The position numbers were made by a program, and so were the translations under genes. Below the pieces are notes generated by a model. That model was not told where the DNA came from. It searched no databases and saw only the letters and a list, made by a program, of their open reading frames with translations. A stretch of DNA of 40,077 bases. It comes from JBBQUP01 sp038212305. GTDB lineage: Bacteria; Bacteroidota; Bacteroidia; Bacteroidales; Marinilabiliaceae. This document shows positions 9,167 through 18,078 of this stretch, piece after piece. Within the stretch, counting starts at the first letter, position 1. Every line of letters begins with the position of its first letter. The stretch spans positions 1-40,077 of the forward strand of contig JBBQUP010000019.1 in NCBI GenBank assembly GCA_038212305.1. Direction: 5' to 3'.

Positions 9167-9850
9167 ATGCGAATATTATTTTTATCATTTATAGTTGCAA
9201 TGTTTATGCAAGATGATGTCTCGAAAAGACAAAAAATGGTTAAAGAACAACTCATGAATAGAGGTATTCGTAATGAGGATGTTTTAAATGCAATGAAAAC
9301 AGTTCCTCGTGATGCATTTGTATCAAAAGAATATCAACACTTGGCATACGACGATATGCCACTTTCCATTGGATACAATCAAACGATTTCCCAGCCGTAT
9401 ATTGTTGCCTACATGACGGAAAAACTGAATCTAAAAAAAACTCAAAAGATATTAGAAGTAGGTACCGGTTCCGGTTATCAAGCTGCCATTTTATCGTTAT
9501 TAGCTGATTCGGTATATACTATTGAAATTGTTAAACCATTGGGAGAATCAGCTAGAACCAGATTGAAAGAACTGGGATATAATAACATTAAAGTAAAAAT
9601 TGGCGATGGGTATCAAGGATGGAAACAATACGCACCTTTTGATGCTATTATGGTTACGGCCGCCCCTAAAGTAATTCCACCACCACTTGTTGAACAACTG
9701 AAAGACAATGGCTTATTAATTGCTCCTGTTGGCCCTGAGAATGGAATGCAGTATTTAAAGCTCTATCAAAAAAAGCAAGGTAAGTTGATTAAAACAAAAC
9801 TGTTACCTGTAAAATTTGTGCCTTTTACTCGAGAAAAGAACATAAAGTGA
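9167..9850 (+). CDS. pcm: Protein-L-isoaspartate O-methyltransferase, probably exported
   Basis: SAM-dependent repair enzyme that methylates isoaspartyl residues in damaged proteins. The family signature is clear: QTISQPYIVAYMTE, the SAM-binding motif LEVGTGSGYQAAIL (about residues 97-110), DAIMVTAAPKVIPPPLVEQL and the C-terminal VKFVPFTRE. The first 15 residues (MRILFLSFIVAMFMQ) are hydrophobic and resemble a short signal peptide, so the enzyme may act in the periplasm; the basic region is small, so this is uncertain. The gene stands alone, with about 250 non-coding bases on either side. Stop is TGA. Confidence 0.93.
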   Translation: MRILFLSFIVAMFMQDDVSKRQKMVKEQLMNRGIRNEDVLNAMKTVPRDAFVSKEYQHLAYDDMPLSIGYNQTISQPYIVAYMTEKLNLKKTQKILEVGTGSGYQAAILSLLADSVYTIEIVKPLGESARTRLKELGYNNIKVKIGDGYQGWKQYAPFDAIMVTAAPKVIPPPLVEQLKDNGLLIAPVGPENGMQYLKLYQKKQGKLIKTKLLPVKFVPFTREKNIK

Positions 9851-10102
9851 TTTCCGTTTTTATTGGTATCCACCCAAAAGGGGGGTGTAAAATAGACCTT
9901 ATTATCTCCCAAATCCATTAGAAGTAACTATTCTATTTAAAGCCATCCTTATTACCTTCGTACAATACAATGGAAGTTTGAAAACACATCCGAAGTTCAT
10001 TCAATAAAATGGTCAAATACCACAAACTGATTCTGATAGTTTCTGAAAGTTGCCCACCATCTCATAATTTTAAAGTTACCCTTCATCTTAAAAAAAAGTA
10101 AG

Positions 10103-10136
10103 CAGCCGAGCATTAATTAATGTTCGGCTGTTTTTT
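10103..10136. terminator. Hairpin terminator overlapping the Nudix stop codon
   Basis: CAGCCGA at 10103-10109 pairs with TCGGCTG at 10124-10130, and the pairing runs inward through CATTAATTAATG, so almost the whole 28 bases form one inverted repeat. T6 follows on the plus strand, and a T9 tract follows five bases after the stem on the minus strand. It contains the last codons and the stop (10117-10119) of the Nudix gene. Confidence 0.75.
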
Positions 10137-10650
10137 GAATGTAACATATTAATATTTTCGAGATAGAGTCTGATGCAATTTTTGAATAATCAATTTCCGA
10201 TGGATGAATGAAGATATAACCTGAAATATCATCTTTTGACTCAATAAAATCGAAATTTTTAACTTTCACCTCAAATCCTAAATCGGTAGTGTATACTGAA
10301 TATCCTGAAAATATGTATTCATTAGGAAATGAAGCCAAATAACGTAGATTAATCACTTCAAGATTAAGCTCCTCTTTAATTTCTCGAACCATTGCATCTT
10401 CAGCCGATTCAAATGGATCAACAAATCCACCTGGCAAATCAAGAAAGCCCTTCATGGGTTCGTAAGCTCTAGTTGTAAGTAATATCTGGTTGTTCGAATT
10501 GACAATTATACCGGCAACTGCAGCTGCTGAATTTGTATAAAAAGTAAAATGACACTTATTGCATTCAAACGCTTTTATCCCATCAAAAATAAAACTATCG
10601 CCTCCACATCTGGGGCAATATTTAAGCACTTTACCTGGGTTTGTTTCCAT
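10117..10650 (-). CDS. Nudix hydrolase with N-terminal zinc ribbon
   Basis: A 177-residue Nudix pyrophosphohydrolase. The N-terminus is a zinc ribbon with Cys12-x2-Cys15 and Cys30-x2-Cys33, as in NudC-like and NUDT-type enzymes. The Nudix box is at residues 75-97: Gly75, Glu81 and REIKEEL (89-95). The glycine usually found after REUxEE-x is Asn96 here, a mild deviation. Metal-binding glutamates are kept, so activity is expected; the substrate (NADH, ADP-ribose, a nucleotide) cannot be told. It lies 21 bases downstream of the YfcC-type permease on the same strand and is probably cotranscribed. Its stop codon is inside a terminator hairpin. Confidence 0.9.
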   Translation of the reverse strand: METNPGKVLKYCPRCGGDSFIFDGIKAFECNKCHFTFYTNSAAAVAGIIVNSNNQILLTTRAYEPMKGFLDLPGGFVDPFESAEDAMVREIKEELNLEVINLRYLASFPNEYIFSGYSVYTTDLGFEVKVKNFDFIESKDDISGYIFIHPSEIDYSKIASDSISKILICYIQKTAEH

Positions 10651-10671
10651 TTATTTATAAATTGGCATTCG

Positions 10672-12282
10672 TTAAAATCCATTCAATGGAATAAAAACAG
10701 TTGGTATCAAAAGAAGAAACCCTAGAAGGATTAATGCTACCATAAACCACGATATCCACTTCAACCATTTAATATATGGTATTCGAGCAACTCCTATTAC
10801 CCCAATTAAAACACCCGAGGTTGGCGTAATCATGTTTGTAAATCCATCACCAAATTGAAATGCTAAAACCGTTGCTTGGCGCGACAAACCTATTAAATCA
10901 CTAAACGGCGCCATAATTGGCATGGTTAAGGCTGCCTTAGCAGATCCGCTCGGAATAAAAATATTTATAACTGTTTGAATTCCATACATAACGCCTAGAG
11001 TGGCTGTTTTGCCAAAATTGCCCATTCCATTTGCCATGTAGTGCAACAACGGATGAATGACTTTGCCATTTTCAAGTATAATTATTATTCCTCCTGCCAA
11101 TCCTACAATAAAAGCAGCTGAAAAAATATCTTTTGCGCCTGTTAAAAACAATTTGGTTATTTGATTTGCTGAAATATTCATTACAACTCCTGACGCAAGT
11201 CCTAAAACCAAAAACAAAGTAGATATCTCTTTAATATACCATCCATGAGCCATCACCCCTATTATGAGATATATAATGGTAAAAAGAATCATTAACAATA
11301 CATACGATTGACTTGAATGTTTGATTGCAATTACTCCAAAAATAGCGTATATCAAAGTTGTTATTGGCAATATTGGGATATCAATACTTAGCGAGCCTAT
11401 ATTAATTTTTGACAAAGGTATGTACCATGAAAATAGTGCAAGAGCGATAACGATTAATCCATGTAAAACATAACCGTTTAAGGTTGATTTTTCTTTAATT
11501 GGATGATTGGTTTTGTCGATTTTATTTCTCCAATATAAATCATCGTCATAAACCAACGAAGAGGTAGAGTTTTTCTTAATTCGGATTGCATAACGAAGCA
11601 CAAACACAATTCCAACAACCGTTATTATGGACCAACAGATTAATCGATATCCCATTCCCGAAAACAATGGTAGTCCACTTAAACTTTGAGCAATACCAAT
11701 TGTGAATGGATTTAATATGGCTCCAGCAAATCCCAAAGAGGCTGCAACAAATACCATAGCCACACCTGTTATACTGTCGTATCCCATTGAAATTGATAAG
11801 GGAACAAAAACGATAACAAATGCAATTGTCTCTTCACTCATTCCAAATACAGCTCCAAATACCGAAAACATGACCATAATGAAAATGATAATGACATTAT
11901 CGGAACCTATTTTTTTAATAACGGAGTATCTCTCCCCTTTATTCGCATATTTTAAAAATGAATTTATGAATAAATCCAATGCCTTTGTTTCATTTACTAT
12001 CCAAAATGCTCCTCCAATAATTAATATAAAGGCAATAATACCAGCCTGTCGAACAAACCCATCAAATAGCGCGGAAAACACCTGCCAAGACTGAGGGTTG
12101 GAAGGAATAGATCGATAAATAACTTCCTTGTCCCCCAAGTAATTGTATTCTTGAACATATTCTCCACCTGGAATAATCCAAGTTGCAAATGCAGCTAAAA
12201 CAACAATACAAAAGACAATAACATAAGTATGTGGTATCTTTTTCACTTCGATGAATTTATTAGCAAAAGTAAAAAAATGCAT
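10672..12282 (-). CDS. YfcC/DcuC-family membrane permease
   Basis: A 536-residue inner-membrane protein with about 12 hydrophobic segments, of the YfcC family (within DcuC-type carriers), whose members carry C4-dicarboxylates, arginine/ornithine or other amino acids. Family landmarks are the N-terminal PHTYVIVFCIVVLAAFATW-like helix followed by IIPGGEY, the FGMSEETIAF segment, LNPFTIGIAQSLSGLPLFSG, and the C-terminal FIPSGSAKAALTMPIMAP and PTSGVLIGVIG re-entrant regions. It is divergent from hutI with about 100 bases between, and a permease beside hut genes is often the histidine or imidazole-compound importer. The substrate is inference from context only. Confidence 0.85.
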   Translation of the reverse strand: MHFFTFANKFIEVKKIPHTYVIVFCIVVLAAFATWIIPGGEYVQEYNYLGDKEVIYRSIPSNPQSWQVFSALFDGFVRQAGIIAFILIIGGAFWIVNETKALDLFINSFLKYANKGERYSVIKKIGSDNVIIIFIMVMFSVFGAVFGMSEETIAFVIVFVPLSISMGYDSITGVAMVFVAASLGFAGAILNPFTIGIAQSLSGLPLFSGMGYRLICWSIITVVGIVFVLRYAIRIKKNSTSSLVYDDDLYWRNKIDKTNHPIKEKSTLNGYVLHGLIVIALALFSWYIPLSKINIGSLSIDIPILPITTLIYAIFGVIAIKHSSQSYVLLMILFTIIYLIIGVMAHGWYIKEISTLFLVLGLASGVVMNISANQITKLFLTGAKDIFSAAFIVGLAGGIIIILENGKVIHPLLHYMANGMGNFGKTATLGVMYGIQTVINIFIPSGSAKAALTMPIMAPFSDLIGLSRQATVLAFQFGDGFTNMITPTSGVLIGVIGVARIPYIKWLKWISWFMVALILLGFLLLIPTVFIPLNGF

Positions 12283-12385
12283 TCAGTCAAACGCTATTCT
12301 TTAAATTATTATTCGGAGCTATTGTCAGTGATGTTTATCATACCATAACAGTCATATTTAAGCTATTTTTATTAAAACTAATGCG

Positions 12386-13645
12386 ATGGCTCAAAACATA
12401 ATCATAACCAACATACGTGAGTTAATTCAAATTTTACCACCTGAAACACGAACGGTAAGAGGTTATGACATGCAACACCTTGAATGTATTAAAGATGGAT
12501 TCTTAACCATTTCAAAAGGATTGATTTCTGGTTTTGGAAAAATGTATGAACTTTCACTTGAAACTCATTGCAAGAACATCGTTATTGATGCCAGAGAACG
12601 CATCGTAATGCCTGCTTTTTGCGATTCACATACTCACTGCGTGTTTGCGAATTGGCGCGAATCGGAATTTGTAGATAAGTTAAACGGACTAACGTACGAA
12701 GAAATTGCATTAAGAGGTGGTGGCATTTTAAACTCAGCCAATCAATTAGCAAATTATTCCTCATCCAAACTATATGATGATGCCTATAATCGATTAGAAA
12801 ACATGGCTAAATATGGTACCGGTGCTGTAGAAATAAAAAGCGGTTACGGATTAACCGTTGATTCGGAATTAAAAATGTTACGTGTTATTAAACAATTAAA
12901 AGAGAAGAGTTCACTAACAATTAAATCAACTTTTTTAGGAGCTCATGCGATCCCATCAATTTACAAATCAAATCCGCAAAAATATATTGATTTAATAATC
13001 AACCAGATGTTACCAGCAGTACACAATGAACAACTCGCCGACTTTGTTGATGTTTTTTGTGATACTGGGTTTTTCTCTCCAAAACAAACCTCTCAAATTT
13101 TAGATGCTGCTCAGAAATATGGATTAGTCCCAAAAATACATGCCAATGAATTAGGGTTAACTGGTGGTGTGCAAGTTGGAGTAAAACACAATGCTTTATC
13201 TGTTGATCATTTAGAACATCTTTCTCAAGTAGAAATAGATGTTTTAATAAACAGCCAAACAATGCCAACCGTCCTTCCTGGAGCTTCATTGTTTTTAGGA
13301 TTACCCAATGCTCCTATTCGTAAAATGATTGATCAAGGTTTACCTATTGCATTAGCATCGGATTATAATCCGGGATCTTCGCCATCGGGTAATATGCAAT
13401 TAATCGTTTCCTTAGGATCCTTAATCTATCGTATGCTTCCGTCCGAAACAATTCATGCAACTACCATAAATGCAGCTTATGCAATGGGACTTGAAAAAAC
13501 ACATGGATCAATCACTATTGGGAAGAAAGCGAATATCATTATAACCCAACCAATGTTGTCTATCAATTATCTTCCATATGCTTTTGGCGATAACAAAATC
13601 GAAACTGTTATTTTAAATGGAGAAATCCATCATACCAAATTATGA
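12386..13645 (+). CDS. hutI: Imidazolonepropionase
   Basis: Third enzyme of histidine degradation: hydrolyses 4-imidazolone-5-propionate to N-formimidoyl-L-glutamate. An amidohydrolase-fold metalloenzyme with the zinc site DSHTHCVFANWRESEF (H-x-H), KSGYGL, HANELG, DHLEHL and the SDYNPGSSPSGNM segment that binds metal and substrate. At 419 residues it is of normal length. The start ATG at 12386 follows a weak -7 match (TATTTTTA, 12364-12371). It is 39 bases upstream of ftcD, an obvious operon. The two earlier enzymes of the pathway, HutH and HutU, are not in the window. Confidence 0.95.
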   Translation: MAQNIIITNIRELIQILPPETRTVRGYDMQHLECIKDGFLTISKGLISGFGKMYELSLETHCKNIVIDARERIVMPAFCDSHTHCVFANWRESEFVDKLNGLTYEEIALRGGGILNSANQLANYSSSKLYDDAYNRLENMAKYGTGAVEIKSGYGLTVDSELKMLRVIKQLKEKSSLTIKSTFLGAHAIPSIYKSNPQKYIDLIINQMLPAVHNEQLADFVDVFCDTGFFSPKQTSQILDAAQKYGLVPKIHANELGLTGGVQVGVKHNALSVDHLEHLSQVEIDVLINSQTMPTVLPGASLFLGLPNAPIRKMIDQGLPIALASDYNPGSSPSGNMQLIVSLGSLIYRMLPSETIHATTINAAYAMGLEKTHGSITIGKKANIIITQPMLSINYLPYAFGDNKIETVILNGEIHHTKL

Positions 13646-13684
13646 TACAATTATATTTTAACAGGCAAAAACAAATATCAACCA

Positions 13685-15382
13685 ATGAAAAAACTAATTG
13701 AATGTGTTCCCAATTTTAGTGAAGGGAATAATATGGATATAATTAATGAACTTACAAGTATCATAACCCTTGCAAATGGTGTTAAACTGTTAGATGTTGA
13801 TCCCGGAAAAGCAACTAACCGAACGGTAATGACTTTTGTTGGTAATCCGGATGATGTGGTTGAAACAGCTTTTCAACTCATAAAAAAAGCAAAAGAATTA
13901 ATTGATATGAGCCAACATCATGGTGCTCATCCACGATTTGGAGCTACAGATGTTTGTCCATTAATTCCCATTGCAAACATTGATATGAGCGAAGTAATAG
14001 CCCTTTCGCATAAATTAGCTGCTCGAGTGGGTGATGAATTGGGAATACCAGTATATTGTTACGAACAGTCAGCATCAACCAATAAAAGGACGAATTTAGC
14101 AACTTGCAGATCAGGCGAATACGAAGGATTACAAGCCAAAATGGCCTTATCTGAATGGGAACCTGATTTTGGACCAAATCAATGGAATCCTACAATAGCT
14201 AAATCGGGAGCCATTGCTATTGGCGCTCGCAACATTTTAGTTGCATACAATATTAACTTAAACACTATATCGGTTCGACGTGCGAACTCAGTAGCTTTTG
14301 ATTTAAGAGAACTCGGACGAATTAAACGAGAAGGAGATTCATTAACTGGCAAAATAATCAAAAACAGTTTGGGCGAGCCCATTTATGAGCCAGGATTACT
14401 AAAATCGGTTAAAGCAATTGGTTGGTTCATTAAGGAGCATGACATAGCTCAAATTTCAATGAATTTAACCAAATTAGATACTACCCCTTTACACATTGCA
14501 TTTGATAAAGCATGCGAAAAAGCATCAGAAAGAGGACTTAGAGTGACTGGCTCGGAATTAATTGGTGTTGTCCCTCTCAAAACCATGCTTGATGCCGGTC
14601 GATATTTTTTAGCAAAACAAAAAAGATCAATGGGTATATCGGATAATGAACTTATTCGAATTGCAGTAAAATCAATGGGTTTAGATGAGCTTTATCCTTT
14701 TGATCCTTCAAAAAAAATAATCGAATATTCAATAAATGACGTTACTGCAAATTCGTTAATCCAACTTCCACTCGAATCATTTGCTCAATTAACTTCATCC
14801 GAAGCTCCAGCTCCTGGAGGAGGTTCAGTAGCAGCCTATCTCGGTGTTTTGGGTGTGTCGTTAGCCGCAATGGTCGCAAATTTATCGGCTCAAAAGAGAG
14901 GTTGGGAATCAAAACTTGAATACTTCTCACATCAAGCGATGCTAGGCATGGAAATTCAAAAGAAACTATTGAAACTTGTTGATGATGACACGAATGCATT
15001 TTCGATGATTATGTCGGCTTATGAAATGCCAAAATCGACTGAAAAAGAAAAAGAGTTAAGACATATTTCGATTACTAATGCATTATTAAATGCCATAAAA
15101 GTTCCAATAGAAGTAATGGAAAATGCATATGCATCGATGGAAATACTGAATGAAATGGCTCAAAATGGGAACTCCAACAGCATTTCGGATACAGGTGTTG
15201 GAGCAATATGTGCTTTGTCGGCAATTAAAGGAGCTTATTTGAATGTGAAAATCAATGCAAAAACGTTAGATGATAAATCACTTTCGGAGGAGTTGATTAA
15301 TAGAGCGAATAAAACATATGAGAAAGCGCTTAAAAAAGAAAGTGAAATAATTAATATTGTTGAGAAGCACATTGGCAAATAA
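13685..15382 (+). CDS. ftcD: Bifunctional glutamate formimidoyltransferase / formimidoyl-THF cyclodeaminase
   Basis: A 565-residue fusion. Residues 1 to about 300 are the glutamate formimidoyltransferase (ECVPNFSEG at the N-terminus, catalytic-histidine region QHHGAHPRFGATDVCP), which moves the formimino group from formiminoglutamate to tetrahydrofolate. Residues about 365-565 are the cyclodeaminase (APAPGGGSVAAYLGVLG, then the helical bundle), which releases ammonia and gives 5,10-methenyl-THF. With HutI this completes conversion to glutamate without HutG. The fused form is known from animals and several bacterial groups. It ends 1 base before a strong bidirectional terminator. Confidence 0.95.
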   Translation: MKKLIECVPNFSEGNNMDIINELTSIITLANGVKLLDVDPGKATNRTVMTFVGNPDDVVETAFQLIKKAKELIDMSQHHGAHPRFGATDVCPLIPIANIDMSEVIALSHKLAARVGDELGIPVYCYEQSASTNKRTNLATCRSGEYEGLQAKMALSEWEPDFGPNQWNPTIAKSGAIAIGARNILVAYNINLNTISVRRANSVAFDLRELGRIKREGDSLTGKIIKNSLGEPIYEPGLLKSVKAIGWFIKEHDIAQISMNLTKLDTTPLHIAFDKACEKASERGLRVTGSELIGVVPLKTMLDAGRYFLAKQKRSMGISDNELIRIAVKSMGLDELYPFDPSKKIIEYSINDVTANSLIQLPLESFAQLTSSEAPAPGGGSVAAYLGVLGVSLAAMVANLSAQKRGWESKLEYFSHQAMLGMEIQKKLLKLVDDDTNAFSMIMSAYEMPKSTEKEKELRHISITNALLNAIKVPIEVMENAYASMEILNEMAQNGNSNSISDTGVGAICALSAIKGAYLNVKINAKTLDDKSLSEELINRANKTYEKALKKESEIINIVEKHIGK

Positions 15383-15407
15383 AAAAAGCCGTTAAAAACG
15401 GCTTTTT
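15383..15407. terminator. Bidirectional rho-independent terminator
   Basis: AAAAAGCCGTT (15383-15393) pairs with AACGGCTTTTT (15397-15407) around an AAA loop. T tracts follow the stem on both strands. It separates ftcD (plus) from the acidic-protein gene (minus), which ends at 15414. Confidence 0.92.
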
Positions 15408-15413
15408 CTTGTA

Positions 15414-15818
15414 TTAAATTTCATCATCATCTTCTTCGCTTTCCGAATCATCAGGAATATCATCTAAATCATCGTCGTCGTCATCGTCAAATTTATCATC
15501 ATCTGAATCATCATCGTCGCCGAATTCTTTCTTAAATTCATCATCCAAATCAGGCTTACTTGTCTCCTTGATGTAATCATCATCGAAATCATCATCGTCA
15601 GAATCAACTACTTTCGAAAACTTAAGTGGCATTTTAACCAAGTAATAGCGATCCTCTGTTTCAAAAGGAAGAGCACTAATTAAAATACCATCCTTATTTG
15701 CGATAGAAATAAGCTGATTGCCATACCCTCCTGGAAAAGCGTCCTGTATCATTAGCTGGATAGCTGGATCAAGCTTTTCAAAATCTTTGATAACCCTTGG
15801 TTTATTTGATGTATTCAT
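15414..15818 (-). CDS. Conserved small protein with long poly-acidic tail
   Basis: A 134-residue protein in two parts. Residues 1 to about 72 are a compact mixed segment (KPRVIKDFEKL, IQDAFPGGYG, YYLVKMPLKF) resembling a small conserved family of Bacteroidota. Residues about 73-134 are nearly all Asp and Glu with a few Lys, Ser and Phe, giving a tail expected to be disordered and strongly negative. At the DNA level the tail is a degenerate trinucleotide run (TCATCG/TCATCA) at about 15416-15600. Function unknown; such tails can mimic nucleic acid or bind basic proteins, which is inference. No consensus promoter seen upstream. Confidence 0.8.
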   Translation of the reverse strand: MNTSNKPRVIKDFEKLDPAIQLMIQDAFPGGYGNQLISIANKDGILISALPFETEDRYYLVKMPLKFSKVVDSDDDDFDDDYIKETSKPDLDDEFKKEFGDDDDSDDDKFDDDDDDDLDDIPDDSESEEDDDEI

Positions 15819-16033
15819 AAAATAAAAATAATTTTGGAATTCTATTATTAATGAATCTCACTTTATCATTTTAACCGCCTTAGCTGATTAAAAGTTTCAA
15901 TAATGAGTTAATTTTTTTTTTGAAAGTTTCTCTATCAATTTCGATCCTTTCAGATCGCAAATATAAAATCATGTGAGCAAAAACAAAAAAAGAATCGAGT
16001 TTATTTCAAAAAAAAATTCCAAAGTAAAAATTT

Positions 16034-17110
16034 CTATTTTTCTAATTCTTGGTATTGCCATTCTTTGGCAGTTTGATACATGGCTAAAACATTTTCAATA
16101 GGGGTTTCTATTTTTATTTTATGCGATGGGCCTAAAATAAATCCTCCGCCAGGAGCCATTATATCAAGAAGCTCAATAACGCCATTTTTTACCTGTTCAG
16201 GCGTTCCCTTTCGCAATAATAACTCTTCATCCATTGCTCCTGAAAAGGTTATTCTGCGGCCAAAATCTTTCTTTAACCCAGTTGGTGACATTCCGGTAGC
16301 TCTGGTTTGAATAGGATCCAAAACATCTGCACCTAATGAAATAAATTCAGGAATTAATTTACGAACACTTCCACAACTATGCATATAAAACTTAGCTCCA
16401 TTCTTTCGCGGTACTTCTAAAAATTTCTCAAAAGCCGGTTTGCAAATTTGTTCCCAATGATCATGCGATATTGTTAAACCTTCATGCATTCCAAAATCAT
16501 CAGCCAATCTGATAAAATCAATTCGATTACCCGCAACTTTAAATAATTCCGCAATAAACGAAACATAAAAATCGATAATCTTATGAGTTAAAGCACTAAA
16601 GAATATAGGATGATACATCATGACATCCAAATAAGACTCTCGGCCCAGCATTCGTTGTATAATTCGAAACAAACCTGGAGATGAGTATCCAGGAGCTGTC
16701 ATTATGGCATAATCCTTGTATTTTTCAAGTTTATGCTCTATTGATGCAAAATCAAATAATACTGTAGTTGGCCAAGGATAATCCTCTAGAGCAGCTACGT
16801 CTGTAATTCCAGCTAATGGAAAATTTGTTGCATCCCAATACGAGTATTCTCCTAAGTTTATTCGTGTGTAACCTACTCCCCAAATGTCTTTTTTACTTTC
16901 TTTTTTATTTCCGATCAATGAAGGACCGATGTAATCAGGCTCTACCCATCTAAAATCAACATCTAAGTACTCTAATAATTCATCTCTACTATCCAACCCC
17001 AGATGTGAAATCATACGCTTACCAAATTCTGGAACATCCCAATAAAAAAATGGGACACGATCTGGCTGTTCAAGGTTTAGAGCCTTTAGGACTCGTTCTT
17101 TGTGGTTCAT
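16034..17110 (-). CDS. UroD/MtaA-like family protein
   Basis: A 358-residue member of the uroporphyrinogen decarboxylase superfamily but not HemE: the HemE N-terminal signature with RQAGR is absent. It looks like the corrinoid/CoM methyltransferase branch (MtaA/CmuA-like), with LADDFGMHEGLTIS around Asp204-Asp205, the metal-type motif MHSCGS with His244 and Cys246, DPIQTRATGM, and the C-terminal GGGFILGPSHKI. The expected role is methyl transfer to or from a thiol or corrinoid protein, or a related reaction. No corrinoid protein gene is beside it, so substrate and partner are unknown. A lone gene with 220-base gaps on both sides. Confidence 0.82.
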   Translation of the reverse strand: MNHKERVLKALNLEQPDRVPFFYWDVPEFGKRMISHLGLDSRDELLEYLDVDFRWVEPDYIGPSLIGNKKESKKDIWGVGYTRINLGEYSYWDATNFPLAGITDVAALEDYPWPTTVLFDFASIEHKLEKYKDYAIMTAPGYSSPGLFRIIQRMLGRESYLDVMMYHPIFFSALTHKIIDFYVSFIAELFKVAGNRIDFIRLADDFGMHEGLTISHDHWEQICKPAFEKFLEVPRKNGAKFYMHSCGSVRKLIPEFISLGADVLDPIQTRATGMSPTGLKKDFGRRITFSGAMDEELLLRKGTPEQVKNGVIELLDIMAPGGGFILGPSHKIKIETPIENVLAMYQTAKEWQYQELEK

Positions 17111-17331
17111 AAATAACGAATTTAAGGCTGAAATAACATATTTTTAATGTAAATATAACATAGCCAATTTAGAAAATTTATAAGTAAAAACAAATTCTGT
17201 AGGTATTGATTATCAATTATTAAAAGCTATTCTATTACTAAACCAATATACCAAACATCAAAAATCACTGATTAACAACCTATTATATCAAACACTTTAA
17301 AACTTAAGAATTCAACAATAGTTGTGAACAT

Positions 17332-18072
17332 TCATTTAACTATTGCTCGCTGTTTAACAGATTCGAAAAGGATGATACCGGCAGCAACTGAGACATTTAA
17401 TGATTTAATAGGACCTTGAAGAGGGATAAGGCATTTTTGATCAGCCATTTTCACCAACTGTTGGTCAACACCTGTATCTTCTGACCCCATAATAATAGCT
17501 AGGGGTAAGTTAAAATCACATGAATAATAAGGTTCAAAGGCTTTCTCCGAAGCAATAACTATACTCAATCCACTATTTTTAAGATATTCAACAGTTTTAA
17601 ATAGGTTTTTAACACGGCAAACGGGTAATTCCAGCAATGCTCCTGCAGAGGTTTTTATAGCGTCGGCAGTAATTGTTGCAGATCCTTTTTCAGGTACTAC
17701 AATTGCATGTACGCCTGCACATAATGCCGAGCGAGCGATGGCTCCAATATTTCGAACATCGGTAATGCCATCAAGCACCAAAACTAAAGGAGTCTCTCCT
17801 TTTTCAAAAACGCTCACTAATACATTATCGATTTGCTGATATTCGATAACAGAAATGAAAGCTACCACTCCTTGGTGATTTTTTCGGGTAACTCTATTTA
17901 TTTTTTCAATTGGAACTAATTGATAGGGTATTTGGTGTTCTTGAACCAAATCCATTAATTCTTTCGACAAATCACCAATCAACCCTTTTTTAATGAGAAG
18001 TTTTTCAATTTCTTTGCCGGCAGTAATGGTTTCAATAACTGCATGCAGTCCAAAAACAAAATTAGTGGTCAT
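17332..18072 (-). CDS. rlmB: 23S rRNA (guanosine-2'-O)-methyltransferase RlmB
   Basis: SPOUT-class methyltransferase of the TrmH/RlmB family, which methylates the ribose of a guanosine in 23S rRNA domain V. An N-terminal substrate-binding domain (residues 1 to about 75, FVFGLHAVIETI) precedes the knotted catalytic domain with motif 1 TDVRNIGAIARSA, motif 2 IIMGSEDTGVDQQLV and motif 3 IPLQGPIKSLNVSVAAGI. The 246-residue length with this N-terminal domain favours RlmB over TrmH or TrmL. Only 6 bases downstream of the ABC-F gene, so cotranscribed with it. Confidence 0.92.
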   Translation of the reverse strand: MTTNFVFGLHAVIETITAGKEIEKLLIKKGLIGDLSKELMDLVQEHQIPYQLVPIEKINRVTRKNHQGVVAFISVIEYQQIDNVLVSVFEKGETPLVLVLDGITDVRNIGAIARSALCAGVHAIVVPEKGSATITADAIKTSAGALLELPVCRVKNLFKTVEYLKNSGLSIVIASEKAFEPYYSCDFNLPLAIIMGSEDTGVDQQLVKMADQKCLIPLQGPIKSLNVSVAAGIILFESVKQRAIVK

Positions 18073-18078
18073 GTATAA

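Noticed and set aside
9871..9887. Terminator for pcm (CACCC/GGGTG hairpin)
   Set aside because: The stem is only five base pairs and no T tract follows it.
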